From positions 868,001 to 932,000 of the forward strand of contig JAOANU010000006.1 in NCBI GenBank assembly GCA_034387635.1: a DNA stretch of 64,000 bases, in the 5' to 3' direction. The notes beneath the pieces are model-generated. The model did not search any database and was not told where the DNA came from. It was given only the letters and a program-made list of their open reading frames with translations. The position numbers and the translations under genes were made by a program. Origin of the DNA: Rhodosporidiobolus odoratus (Eukaryota; Basidiomycota; Microbotryomycetes; Sporidiobolales; Sporidiobolaceae). Shown one piece after another: positions 46,948-57,428 of this stretch (the stretch's first letter is position 1; the number at the start of each line of letters is the position of its first letter).

Positions 46948-48261
46948 TTAGACGGGGTAAGGATGTGGCGCAGGAATGGAAGTCGGCTGAGGGGACATGG
47001 TGGAAAGGCCAGCGACTCTGCGCTTTTCCTTGACCTCCTGCTCCTGCTTCATCTTCTCAAGCGCGGCTTGCATAGCAGTCAACTCCATCTGCTGCATAGT
47101 CGTCTTCTCCACGACCTGAAAACGGCGGTGTTCCTGCTCATTCGTGCGGTGAGTTGAAATGGCCACTTCTGCTTCGAGCTTCGCAAGGCCATCGCGCAAT
47201 TGCTCAACCGGCAACAGAAGGTCTTGCCTGATCGTGGGCTTGATGTCGGCGAGAGTGTCGCTGATCGGTTCACGAACCTTGTTGAAGACGTCTTGAGCGA
47301 AGATAGGCTCGTCGGAAAGAAGATCTTCGAAAGCCCCGACGGCGAAAAGGTGGGACAAAGTTGACTCAATGGATGATAGGCGGAACGCGAGGTCCGCGAG
47401 AGCGTCAGTCTCAGTTTGCCGTGCTGGAAGATTTGGGAGAGGTGCGGGAGATGGAGGGACTGCTGGGGCAGGAAGAGGTTTGGCGGCGAGAGCCTGTGTC
47501 TCCTGTGTTGCGAAACCTTCGAGAGGGCGTACAGAGGGCCGGGGAAGTGAGTGCGTAGACTTCGCGGTAGGAGGGGAAGAATCGATGCGTTCGGGTGAGA
47601 AAAAGGTAGAATAGTCTTCTTGCTTGTTTTCCGCAGGATTGGCGCCGAGGAACTGGGCAGCGAGGCTCGCCTCTCCTCCTATTGCATCATCCTCGCCTTC
47701 CTTAGACTCTGCCGATACGCGTCGCTTGTCTGCCTCGAGGTGGAAACAACCGTTGTCCGGCGTGTCGAGGAGAGGGATGGTGGACTCGCTGCTAATGCTA
47801 CCGTGTCTGCGCTGCTGGGCAAGACGCAACTCCAGTCTCAGAAGGTACGGTAGTCCAGTCAGCGAATTGACAAGCTCCCGTGGCTCTTCGTCCGAGGATT
47901 GCGAGACGAGGTCATGTCAAGGAGGTCAGCCTGAAGCACCTCGCGCAGCAGTGATGAGAGACGTACGTAGGTTATCGCATCACCATCTACGTCCTGGTGT
48001 ACCAGCAGCACATTCTCCGCTACCTGTGCATGAAGCTTGGAACGGCGGATGAGAGTGTCGGCGGAGCGATGCGTACGTCGGCAACGCGTCGCGCAGGAAG
48101 GTGGTCTTGCGCATGACGCCTCCGTAGGAGACTTTTAAGATCTCAACTGATTGATAAGGCCATCTGAGCGAGTCGAGGAGAAACGTTGTCAGGAGGAGGA
48201 CCACGAGAATAGGGCGAGAGGAAGGTGAGCGTGACTACCTCAGGACTACGTCGTTAGGCAT
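46948..48261 (-). pseudogene. PB1-domain protein, second tandem paralogue, probably broken
   Basis: The PB1 domain is clear: VEILKVSYGGVMRKTTFLRD, ALPTYASL, then HAQVAENVLLVHQDVDGDAI and SSDEEPRELVNSL. A likely first exon (48239-48261, MPNDVVLR) splices to WPYQSVEIL. Two lesions are visible. First, one extra base is needed or present near 48060, between YASL and the block ADTLIRRSKL, which shifts the frame. Second, where the other two paralogues have an AG directly before TCCTCGG at the second PB1 exon, this gene has AA, so the acceptor is lost. The downstream part stays open for 293 codons (46948-47829), is Ser/Pro-rich and has coiled-coil stretches (LTAMQAALEKMKQEQEVKEK). Either a young pseudogene or a gene using other splicing. 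Confidence 0.55.
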
Positions 48262-49844
48262 GTAGCGACCGCCTCAAGAGACAGTCGAGGGGGCGAGGTA
48301 TGCGACGATCAGATTCGCCCGCCGACCCGCAGAAAACCGACGGTCAAAAAGGGGGAAAAGCGTGGCAACAGCAAACGCAGCAAAGATGAGCCGCCGACGG
48401 TACACGCTGTCCCTGTCAGCGATTTTGTGGTTATGAAGACGGCCGCCCGCAGAACTTGCAGCGTCCGGCCGCTTCTCACCCTGCCCGGGTTGCCCATCAT
48501 TTTCCGACTCCCTGGGTGCTTTCCCTCGTCTTTAGGTGGCGCCCTTCTTTGCCTTTCCCGCGCTGTCGCTGTCAGTCACATGTGTATTCTCGAGCGAGAA
48601 GTGAGCAGTGCCGCGATTTTCATCGGAATCAGAAAAAGGGAGGGAAGAAAGGGGGAACAATGGTGCGCCACTGTACGGCACTTGCCGGACCGCCCAGGGT
48701 TCCACTTTGGCCCTGGAGACCCATAGAGTCGAGACTCGATTGTCGGCCCTAGGCGCAATCTGCGGCGAGTGCTGCAGATGCTGTATGCAAAGCTGCTTTT
48801 TGAGCCTTGCTTTGGTCAGACTGTTGTGGGCCTGCTTCTCTGACTCTCTAGTGTGATCCCGCTTCGCCGTATACTGGTGACACGAGTCAGGCTCCGCATA
48901 TCGATAGCATGTGGGGGCAAGCATTGGAAGCAAGACATCGAGACAAAGGAGCAAAAAAAAGAATTGAGCGAAGTCTGCAGACATAGCTTACTTGCAGTCA
49001 CTTTATGGTCCGAACGGCCGCCCAGATCTACACTTCTGTACTCCGCTCCACGTGAGCGTGCACAGCAAGCCCTGGCGTAAGCTGCTAAGGAATGCCACGT
49101 CAATCCGGATTGAGAAGGTCGAAAATCGGAGAAAGTGGTTGCTGTCGGGCTCGTGTACATTGCAACAGAGTACTCACCTCTATGATAGACTAGTAGAGAA
49201 CGTTGCGTGTGTACGTGCAAGGTCCCCATGTCAGACATGCTGAGCAACCACATTCACCACTTTTGCGGACAAAATGGTTTTCGCTTGCGCTTACGATTAT
49301 CCTGTAACGGCACATGCGGCGACAAGCATCGTTAGGAAATAGACGCACGGAGCCAGGTCTTTGTCTGTCTCGAGAATTGAAGCGTTGCGAGTGCGGACTG
49401 AAACTCTGCTTTACAATTGGTTAGCACATGCCCCCCTTCTGTTATTTTCTTGCCCTACCTTCTGCCCGGCTGTCCCAACTAGACCTTGCCTTCCTCCCGC
49501 TGTACAACACCTCGGCCTTACACCTTCAAGCCGCCCATTGACGGCGACGAAGGTTGACGACACTCTGCAGAAGCGATGTAGATGGTTAGCGGACTATTGC
49601 GAGACGCACGCGGCTGCAGGTCATTGGATAGGCGCCTACGAGGGAGACAAGTTTCGATTGGGAAGGCTCTTCGGGAAACCTGGCGGCGCAGCCGGAGGCA
49701 GGAGCGATGGAAACATGTAGGGATAAAGACGCACTTGTAAGGACAGGATCCTTACCACGGACGAATAGGGGGGACGGATGTTGAGGACGGAGGTTGAGTG
49801 ATCGGAAGGGTGACAAGGCTCGAGCGGCGGACCTGGCTTTCTTC
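48262..49844. other. Gene-poor stretch
   Basis: Only short overlapping frames on both strands. It may contain the 3' end of the disrupted PB1-MIF4G gene, which reads toward lower coordinates, but no further conserved block was found. No tRNA or repeat seen. Confidence 0.35.
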
Positions 49845-49927
49845 CTCACCTCACCGCTGACAAAGACTGTCCAGGTTCGTTTGCATCATTTGTAGTACTC
49901 ACCTCACCGCTGACAAAGACTGTCCAG
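49845..49927. repeat. Tandem duplication of a 30 bp unit
   Basis: The 30 bp unit CTCACCTCACCGCTGACAAA... ending GTCCAG occurs at 49845-49874 and 49898-49927, 53 bp apart and identical. On the minus strand each unit ends in GCGGTGAGGTGAG, so the duplication copied a splice-donor-like sequence at the 3' end of the MIF4G remnant. Confidence 0.85.
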
Positions 49928-50442
49928 CTGCAACACGCGCTGTTCCTTCTCAGTGTTGGTCGAAACATCGACCTTCCAGCACTCACGCACCTCCAACAGA
50001 TCCTTGGTGTTTTGTGAAACCCTGACTTTTTGCCATAGTAGCCATACGGAGTTAGTAGACATTCATGTGCTGCTTAGCTTGTGGCTTGTCGAGACGCTGT
50101 CCACAAATTTGTATCATGCCGCAAAGAGCTTGGATGGTGTCGGCACAGGGGTTTGCCGTCTTGCATAGATGGTCTTTGAGGATGCCATGCATTATACCCT
50201 CGGCAAAAAGGTTAGAGAGGTACGGTTGGCTATGTAGTGGCAGAGCCCGAATTTTTGGCAGGGTCCGTTTTGCTGCTCATATGTTTTTGTACGAGGTTCA
50301 AGAGGTAGTGAAGGAAAAGAGCGCAACCTGCAGTGCCTGCCCAGTAATAGACGTGGGTACGGTCTTGTCTTTCACTTTAGTCCGCATTGCCGAGAAGAGC
50401 TTCGTGCACAGCACAATGTAAACCTTGCTGTCGGCCCCTTCT
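49928..50442 (-). pseudogene. 3' part of the disrupted PB1-MIF4G gene
   Basis: Continues the exon interrupted at 63097. From 50437 downward the minus strand reads GADSKVYIVLCTKLFSAMRT, then NLFAEGIMHGILKDHL, LCGMIQICG, QRLDKPQAKQHMNVY and, one frame over, QKVRVSQNTKDLLEVRECW. These match the second half of the MIF4G fold as seen in eIF4G (ANLCRCL-like, ELF..IMH, LC.LL..IG..LD...AK..M, and RIRFMLQDVLDLR-like). A stop and one-base frame change after HMNVY, plus a degenerate stretch before NLFAEG, show decay after the insertion. The last 5 bp (50438-50442, CTTCT) are the target duplication. Confidence 0.55.
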
Positions 50443-50833
50443 TGCTGGACGCCGACTTCAAGCTCGAGGCGAGGTCGGGTATCCGGCGAGGGGAGATGTT
50501 GGAGGAGTCGGTACTTGCTCTAGCTTCCCGTTACCGAAGCAATCAACAGTGATTCGAGCCTAGTATTCGACAGAGATGGGGGGGAGGCGTAACGGTGAAG
50601 CCGGACTACAAAAAGATCCTTCCGCCAAGTCAACTTCCACTGATCACTCAACATGTCCGAACCCACCGAGGAAGGACCGGCTGCGGGCCTATACAAGGGT
50701 AGGGTGAGCGTACAGGCTGAGGGAGCGAAAGGGACGACTGAACAGCGGAAGAAAGGAAGAGATATGAAAGGAAAAGAGAAAACAAGACTTAGCTCATGGG
50801 GAGTAAGTCGTGCTCGTCGAGCCAGACGTAGCA
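50443..50833 (-). repeat. Ty3/gypsy LTR, left copy (3' LTR)
   Basis: 391 bp, plus-strand ends TGCTGGACG and GACGTAGCA. Identical to 62706-63096 except for one G/A difference (GGCGAGG here, GGCAAGG there). A 104-codon frame running through it occurs in both copies and is just a feature of the LTR. Confidence 0.93.
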
Positions 50834-52500
50834 CTCACCCCCCCAGAGAAGGACGCCCGCAATGAAAGGAGAATCCCAGACAAGGCTGCCCGCTTCGGCT
50901 TTGACCCGCGCAAACGCTGCAACCCCAGGTAAGCATCCAGCGTTTCCTTGGCTGTCGCCTTCAACTCGGATTCCGGCCGCCACTGATCTTCGCTTGCTGA
51001 GTAACCCAAATACCGAACCTTGAACTGGCGTTTTCCCCGAATCACGCGGTCGCCCACCACTTTCTCGATGAGGTATTTGGCTTCGGCCGCGTCGGAGGCG
51101 GCGATGATCGGCGGAGGGGAGTCGAAAGATCGATGAGGGAAACGCGAGTCGTCGTTGGCGAGGTGAGGACGAAGCTTGGAAGCGTGGAATTTGTTGTGCA
51201 GACGGAGATGCGGAGGAAGATCGAGGGAGTAGTTGGAGGACGTGGGGAAGGCAGCTGTGATGGTGTAGGGGCCAATGAACTTGGGAATGAATTTACCCGC
51301 CAAACCTTTCCGGAACCGCAATCCGCTCGAGGAGAGGTAAGCTTTGTTGCCCACCGTGAAAACTCCCGAGTCGTCGCGGCAATGACGGTTCTCCTGATGC
51401 GTCATAGCCACCCGGGCGCTTATAATCGCGTTGGTAGCCGCCAGGGCGTACAACCGCGACCGTTCGGCAAAGCCCTCAGCGCCCAGGTCCCCCCGGGAAT
51501 CCCACGATCCAGCCGGCCAGACGGTTGGCAGGAAGCCGTATACGACTTCGAAAGGCGCCAGACCTGTCGACGCCGCAGTCGCCGAGTTTATCGCAAACTC
51601 GCACGCGACGAGCTTCGACGCCTAATCATCCGGCGAGTCTTCGCATAAGACCCGCAAGACTTGGCCCACCGTCTTGTTCGTAACCTCCGCCCGTCCGTCT
51701 GTTTGCGGATGAGCAGCTGTCGACATGGCGAGGGTGATACCGATCTTGCGGTTGAGGGAGGACCAAAACGCGGAAGTGAATGTGGGGTCACGGTCGGAGA
51801 CGATGGAGGAGGGGAGACCGAAGCGGCGGAAGACGTGAGCGTGGAAGGATTCGGCGACGTCGGAGGCGGTAGCGGTAGAAAGGAGAGGGATGAGTACGAC
51901 CATCTTAGAAAGGTAGTCTGTGACGGTAAGAATAGAATCGACAGGGGAGGAAAGGAAGAGAGTCGGAGGAAGGCCGACAATAAAGTCCATGCCGATTTGG
52001 GACCAGCAGCGAGGAGGCGGGTCGAGGGCGTGGAGGAAACCGTAAGGTGCAGTGTTGGGAGCCTTGTTGCGCCCGCAAGGCTCACACGACCTGCAGAAAT
52101 CCATCACGTCGACCGTCATGGTCTTCCACCAGAAGAACCGCCGAGCATACGCAAGCGTCTTGCTGCCCCCAAGGTGACCCACTAGCTCGTGGCACCGAGC
52201 TACCACGGTCTCCACTAACGTGGAGTCCCTCTGATCCTCCCGCCGGTGACGACCCGCGGGAAGTACCAATTTCCATCCGTCATCCACATCGCGGTACACT
52301 AACCCGTTGCTCACGGCGAACCCTGAATGCAAAGCGGGTGAGGTGAGGATTTTTGAAGTGAGCGAGTCGGAAACGGAGGCTGATCGAAGAGAGGCGAGGA
52401 AATCAGAAGGGAGAGAAGAGGTAATGGAGGGGACGGCGAGAGGAGCAAGGGTAAGGGAGCGAAGATTGGCGGAGTCAAGGGCAGAGAGGAGGGACAACAC
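50794..52500 (-). pseudogene. Ty3/gypsy integrase and chromodomain region
   Basis: Contains the HHCC zinc site (CHELVGHLGG then CRSCEPCGRN), the core domain (DFIVGLPPTLF, VTDYLSKMVVLIPL, SDRDPTFTSAFW, AHPQTDGRAEVTNKT), the C-terminal GPY/F-like GKFIPKFIGPYTIT block, and a chromodomain (YLIEKVVGDRVIRGKRQFKV, RYLGYSASEDQWRPESEL). The chromodomain would direct integration to marked chromatin. A TAG at 51622-51624 replaces what should be a Trp codon after EDSPDD; the frame is open on both sides. The block is also one base out of frame with the upstream RT region, the shift lying near 52527-52545. The last residues run into the LTR. Confidence 0.88.
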
Positions 52501-55010
52501 AACAACGTGAGTACGGTCAGACGGAGTAGAGGGAAAGGGTTCGGATCTTCAGGAGAAGGCGACGGCTCCGGAGCCTCCGGAAGACCCAGTCGCTCTTCCT
52601 CGTCCAACTCGGCCAATCTTGAGAGAGAGTCAGCGAGCACGTTCTGTACGCCCGGAATGAACTCCCAGTCAAAATCGTACTGAGAGAGCACCTCCCATAG
52701 GCGAATGTGCCGGCGAGTAGCCTTCGGCGGCTGCGTCAACCACGTCTTCAGAGGTTCGTGGTCACAAACAACGGTGAACGTGAAGCCGACCAGGTGCTCG
52801 TGCATCTTCTTCGTTCCCACAAAGACGGCCAAGAGCTCCTGGTCGGTGGTTGAGTAGTTGCGCTGAGCGGAATTGAACTTGGCCGAGAAATAACGGAAGG
52901 GCCTCGCAGTATCGCGAGACCCGCCCTGGCCAAGCCAACCGCCGCATCCGAAAACTGACGCATCTGTAAATAAGAAAAGGCGCTCAGTACCGGCATCGAT
53001 AGCGTCAAGGTTGAGGGGGGAAAGAGAGCGAGGAACCAAGGACTTGAGCATGTCGAACGCCATGTCGCAAGCAGGAGTCCAGTTCCATTCTGCCTTTCCC
53101 GTCAACCGTGTCATGACCGCCGCAATCTCGTTAAGATGCGGAAGGTGGTCGGACATCCACTGGACGGTTCCCATGAAGCGAAGAACATCCTTCGCATTCT
53201 TGGGAGTAGGCCACCGCTTCACGGCGTCCCACTTCTCAGGAACCACATGTACGCCGTCGTCGTCCACCACCGCACCCAGGACCTCCATCGTTTCTGCAAA
53301 GAACTCGACCTTAGAGCGAGAGAGGTAGAAACGATAGTGTCGGAGGGAGGTGAGAATGATACGGAGGTGACGAAGATGGGCGCGACGAGTGTCTGAATAA
53401 ACAAGAACGTCATCATAGAACACATCCAGGAACCGACCAACCGCCTTGGAGAACATCATGTAGCACACTTGGTGCATCGTCTCCGGCGCGTTGGTATCGC
53501 CTTGCTGCATCACCCGAGAAACGAAAGTCCCGTTGGGCGTCACAAAGCCCGAGAGTCCAACCGACTCTAGTTCGAGGCGGATCTGCTCGTAGGCTTGCTT
53601 GAAATCCAGCTTGGAGCGGTATCGCTTGCTGACGACGCGGTATCGAACCTCCTTCATGTCCGGAATGGGAGAGGCCATCTTCACCGTGTTCTTGTTCCGG
53701 GGTTTAAGGTTGACGACGAAGCGCGCTTGCGTGCGATCATGCTTGGGTACCGCGAACATAGCGCAGGCCGAGTCCAGAGCTGCCGGCGACCAGAAACCCG
53801 AGTCGACGAACTTGCGAAGATGGGCCGTCCATTGAACCTTGTACCGATCCGGCATCCGTATCGCATGAGGGCGAATTTTCCGCTCTTGATCCTTGAGGAG
53901 GATCTTGTGGTTGATGGGGCGAAGTGGAGGAGGACCTGGAAGCGAATCGACAAAAACATCGTCAAACTCGCCCAGGAGCGCATCCAGCTCTGTCCGAGCC
54001 TCATCTGCAGACAAGTCAGAGGCGGGATCCTCGTCGTCCGGGATGTCGAGGAGAGGGTTGTGAGGTTCAAAGTTGATGCGTTTGACGACCTCGTGAACCA
54101 ACGACGGATCGACGCCCGCTTGGATGGCGCAGAGGACGAAAGAATCCAGTTCGCCGTCCGTCATGTTCCGCTGAGTATAGCCGAGCGCTTCCAAGTTCGC
54201 ATCCGGCTGCTCTGCGAACCGACCTTGGGCGAAATTGTAGATTTCCTCCGACGGACCAGTAGGCGCGACAAATAACGACGTTGCGGACACGGCAACACCC
54301 GAGTCCCGCAACCAAGGAACACCGAGGATCGCCTCAATGCCGGCCGGAAGCGGGAGGACGAAGAACGCCCGCTCTTCATGACAAATCTTGCCGACGGCGA
54401 CCGAGGTGACGGCGAACAGGGACAATCGGACCTGATTCCCGTCCGCGGCGAGGTCGGCATGAACGGGTGCCACGAGACGGCGAACCTCGAGACCGAGGCG
54501 ATGGACCAACTCTGGAGACAAAACGTCTGCCTGCGCACCAGAATCAATCAACGTACTTCCCTTCACCTGCCCAATCGCTTTGGATCCGAACAGTGCAGGG
54601 AGAGTGAGAGGAAGAGCGGCGATGGCGGGGGGGAGAAAAGGAAACTTAGACGAGCGCTTCGACCGTTTCTTCTTCTTCTTCACCAGAGCGGCTTGCGAGG
54701 TCCCACCGAGCGACGCCTGCGCTTGATTCGATATCGAGCTAGAGGCCTTGAGACCTTTCCCGCTATCCGAAGACGAGCTAGGGCAAGGTGTAGGCATTGC
54801 ACGAGTCTCTACAGGAGAAACGGAAGTCAATGGGTTCTCCACCACAGCAGCTATAGCGGGAGTTGATGCGAAAGAAGAAGGAATGGGTGAAGGGGGAGAG
54901 GAACGTGCGGACGTAGAGGAGACCTCCTGCTGCCCACGACGAGACAGAAGAAAAAAGTGGAGATCCTCCTTAGTAGGCCGTTCCCATCCCTCAGAAACGC
55001 TAAGAGCCAT
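52311..55010 (-). CDS. Ty3/gypsy protease, reverse transcriptase and RNase H
   Basis: An 899-codon frame starting MALSVSEGWERPTKEDLHFF. Aspartic protease motif LIDSGAQADVLS near residue 150; RT blocks KIRPHAIRMPDRYKVQWTAH, AMFAVPKHDRTQARFVVNLK, KLDFKQAYEQIRLE and the catalytic FYDDVLVYS; thumb/connection AVVDDDGVHVVPEKWDAVKR; RNase H LFLFTDASVFGCGGWL and SVFGCGG to YSTTDQELLAVF, with TFTVVCDHEPLKTWL. After the residues SPSPEDPNPFP the frame goes wrong: the end is a pyrimidine-rich artefact because of a one-base shift before the integrase. Gag and pol are separate frames about 117 nt apart. Confidence 0.9.
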   Translation of the reverse strand: MALSVSEGWERPTKEDLHFFLLSRRGQQEVSSTSARSSPPSPIPSSFASTPAIAAVVENPLTSVSPVETRAMPTPCPSSSSDSGKGLKASSSISNQAQASLGGTSQAALVKKKKKRSKRSSKFPFLPPAIAALPLTLPALFGSKAIGQVKGSTLIDSGAQADVLSPELVHRLGLEVRRLVAPVHADLAADGNQVRLSLFAVTSVAVGKICHEERAFFVLPLPAGIEAILGVPWLRDSGVAVSATSLFVAPTGPSEEIYNFAQGRFAEQPDANLEALGYTQRNMTDGELDSFVLCAIQAGVDPSLVHEVVKRINFEPHNPLLDIPDDEDPASDLSADEARTELDALLGEFDDVFVDSLPGPPPLRPINHKILLKDQERKIRPHAIRMPDRYKVQWTAHLRKFVDSGFWSPAALDSACAMFAVPKHDRTQARFVVNLKPRNKNTVKMASPIPDMKEVRYRVVSKRYRSKLDFKQAYEQIRLELESVGLSGFVTPNGTFVSRVMQQGDTNAPETMHQVCYMMFSKAVGRFLDVFYDDVLVYSDTRRAHLRHLRIILTSLRHYRFYLSRSKVEFFAETMEVLGAVVDDDGVHVVPEKWDAVKRWPTPKNAKDVLRFMGTVQWMSDHLPHLNEIAAVMTRLTGKAEWNWTPACDMAFDMLKSLVPRSLSPLNLDAIDAGTERLFLFTDASVFGCGGWLGQGGSRDTARPFRYFSAKFNSAQRNYSTTDQELLAVFVGTKKMHEHLVGFTFTVVCDHEPLKTWLTQPPKATRRHIRLWEVLSQYDFDWEFIPGVQNVLADSLSRLAELDEEERLGLPEAPEPSPSPEDPNPFPLLRLTVLTLLCCPSSLPLTPPIFAPLPLLLSPSPPLPLLSLLISSPLFDQPPFPTRSLQKSSPHPLCIQGSP

Positions 55011-55126
55011 GAGTTCTTCGCACGGACAGGCCGCCCGCGCTGCTCGCTCCGCTGAATCATCAGTGGGAAGGAAAGTGGTACCCCGGGTACTAGACGGCGA
55101 GAAGCAAGGTGGGGTAGTCCTTACTC

Positions 55127-55806
55127 CTAGTCCGCTTTTCCCTCGTCATCGCTAAGAGCTTCAAAGCGGTTCGCCGAGGCAACCGCCGGGACCGCAGGGG
55201 AGGAAGTGGTAGGGACAGAAGATGAGGAGGGGGACGAGGAGATACGCAGCTTGGATAACATGGCCACGACGACACTCCTAGGTTCTTTCCTCATCGAAGT
55301 GCAGGCGCGCGAGTAATGAGACCCTAATTTGCCGCAGTTGTAGCAACGCACCGCTGAACTGGGAGAACGCGATTGAGCGTCAAACCAGTCGGCTCTCGAA
55401 GCCACCGGGTGCGCCGACTGCCAACGTTGAGCGTCTTGGGTCCACGTCGACGGGCCGCGAGCAGATGTAGAAGTGGAAGAGGAGGGTTTGGCAGGGGGAG
55501 ACGAAGAGTCGTTAGCGTGATTCTTCTTGGACGTTGAGGACGCAGGAGAGGGAAGGGAGTACGAGTTCTTCTTGGAGTAGAAAGAAGCCAGTCCGTCCGT
55601 CAACGCTGCAATCCAAACCACTTCGTCAAAGGAAGCGTCATCCTTGCCCAGGGCCTTCAACGACGCCAGCTGCGTCCGAACAAAGTCCTGCACCGACGGC
55701 TGGAGGCCGCCAATGAAGGTCGTCCGTCGGTCGAGGTCTTCGATCTTGCAATCAAAGCACGCGTCGGCCAAAGCGTCCAGCGAAGCACCGAAATCGCGGG
55801 CACGAA
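55127..55806 (-). pseudogene. Ty3/gypsy gag, C-terminal piece
   Basis: Reads ARDFGASLDALADACFDCKI then LDRRTTFIGGLQPSVQDFVR, a Ser/Pro-rich linker and a CCHC zinc knuckle, CYNCGKLGSHYSRAC, for RNA packaging. The piece starts abruptly at the copia LTR; ACGAA at 55802-55806 is one copy of the copia target duplication. Its upstream partner is the inverted segment at 61182-61791. Confidence 0.88.
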
Positions 55807-56218
55807 TGTAGCGATATGATGCCTCGCTAGAGGCGAGAGAGAACGAAGTGTGAACGGTGTATGGTATAGCAGCTAACTAAGAAAGGACTAATTACCTAGA
55901 GGCGAGAGAGAACGAAGTGTGAACGGTGAAGAAGAGAAAGGAAAGAAAGGAAGACGAGGTTATATAGGGAAGTGTAGGTAGTACGACGGACTGTCTCACA
56001 ATTCTCCCAGGCACGAAGGTAACACCAACGAAGGAGGGATAGGAACAACTTGGGAAAGGTAGTGGTTAACCAAAGAAGTAACGGAGAACAAGAACCGAGG
56101 TAAAGCGAAGCGAGAAAGAGGGAAGAAAGATTCATCTCTCCGACTTCGACCTTCCCAAACCAAACATCAACTCCTCCTCAAGTCTTCCGCCCACCCTGAA
56201 CTACTCTCGCAACCAACA
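55807..56218 (-). repeat. Copia LTR 1 (3' LTR)
   Basis: 412 bp, plus-strand ends TGTAGCGATATG and GCAACCAACA. It differs from LTR 2 at seven positions that I can count. It contains an internal repeat: the unit CTAGAGGCGAGAGAGAAC plus AAGTGTGAACGGTG occurs twice, about 72 bp apart. Confidence 0.95.
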
Positions 56219-56225
56219 CTCCTCC

Positions 56226-57428
56226 TTAACGAGATCCCCAACCACCAGCGGCCTCTGGCCAACCAACCAATCCGATCATACTCCCTAATTCCTTAGCCCG
56301 CTTAGCGGGAAGAGCCTTCGTAAGAAGGTCGGCAGGATTCTCGACGCCGGAAACCCATTCGACGTTGACGAAGCCACGTTCGATTTGCTCGCGAACGTAG
56401 CGAAGCTTGACGTCGTGGTGCTTCTGATGTTCAACGTAGTCGGGGGAACGAAGAGAATTAACGCCGGAGAGATTGTCGGAGCGGATGGTGAGAGGGGTGT
56501 CGTTACTGATGGGAAGAGAGGAGAGAAGGGAGGAATACCACTCGAGCTCGACCAACCCGGTCGACATCGCCGACAGCTCAGCCTGAAAGGTGGAGCGAGT
56601 GACGGACGATTGAAGGCGGGAGATGGTAGAAAGAGGAGAACCATCGAGGGTAAGAATGATGCCGGAAGTAGACTTCCTCGAAGAGAGGTCGCCGGCGAAA
56701 TCGGAATCGACGAATGCGACTAAACCTTCTCCCTTCTTCATGTCGAGACCGAGAGAAAGGCCGACAGAGGAAGTAACGGAAAGATAGGCGAATATGCGCT
56801 TGACGAGGTTCCAATGATGAGGGCCCGGGTTAGAGGAGAACCTGGAGGCGACGCCGACCGCGAATTGGATATCGGGCCGAGTCGTCGCGATGAAAAGGAG
56901 GGAACCGACGGCGGAAAGGTACTTGCTCGTACGAACTGGTTGCCCTTCATGAGCGACGTATTTAACGTCAGGCTGGATAGGAAGATGAAGTGGCTTGACG
57001 TCCTCGAAGTTGTGAAGCTTGAGGGCCTTCTTAATGTGGTTCTCGACGCGGACGACGACTTTGCCGGAAAGGTGGTCGTATTCGATCTCGCGACCGAGAA
57101 ACGTCTGGCCATTGAGGGGTCCTTGAAAGGTAATGTCGAACTCTTTGTCGACCTGAGAAAGGACGTTAGAGACGACGGACTCCTTACCAGCGATCATACC
57201 GTCGTCGACGTAGACGAGGTAGAGGACGAAATCGGCGCCTATGCGGCCGAGATAGAGAGTGGCCTCGTCCGAGACTGCGACCAACCCAAACTCCTCAAAC
57301 TTCTCCTTCGTATGAAGGTGAAAGGCCCGCCCGGATTGAGGAAGCCCGTAGGCGGCCCGAAGGAGACGGTAAACCTTGTTCTCATGCCCCTCGACCTCGA
57401 GATGCGAGGATAAGAAAGAGAGAAACAA
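56226..57428 (-). pseudogene. Copia reverse transcriptase C-terminal part and RNase H
   Basis: Starts in the RT palm: ENKVYRLLRAAYGLPQSGRA, the catalytic YLVYVDDGMIAG, TFLGREIEYD, then YLSAVGSLLFIATTRPDIQF, RNase H with FVDSDFAGDLSSRKSTSG, STFQAELSAMSTGLVELEW and HHDVKLRYVREQIERGFVNV. The segment joins the upstream frame at about 57390-57420 without the block that normally carries the first catalytic Asp (the MDVKTAFLNG-like region), so the RT appears to have an internal deletion as well as a frame change. Confidence 0.85.

Noticed and set aside
50220..50300. Plus-strand stretch GRARIFGRVRFAAHMF resembling a MIF4G helix on the wrong strand
   Set aside because: The neighbouring MIF4G blocks are clear on the minus strand; a local inversion is possible but one short match is not enough.
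50520..50834. A 104-codon frame repeated at 62783 in a longer frame
   Set aside because: It is gypsy LTR sequence; the longer right-hand frame is host exon running into the LTR.
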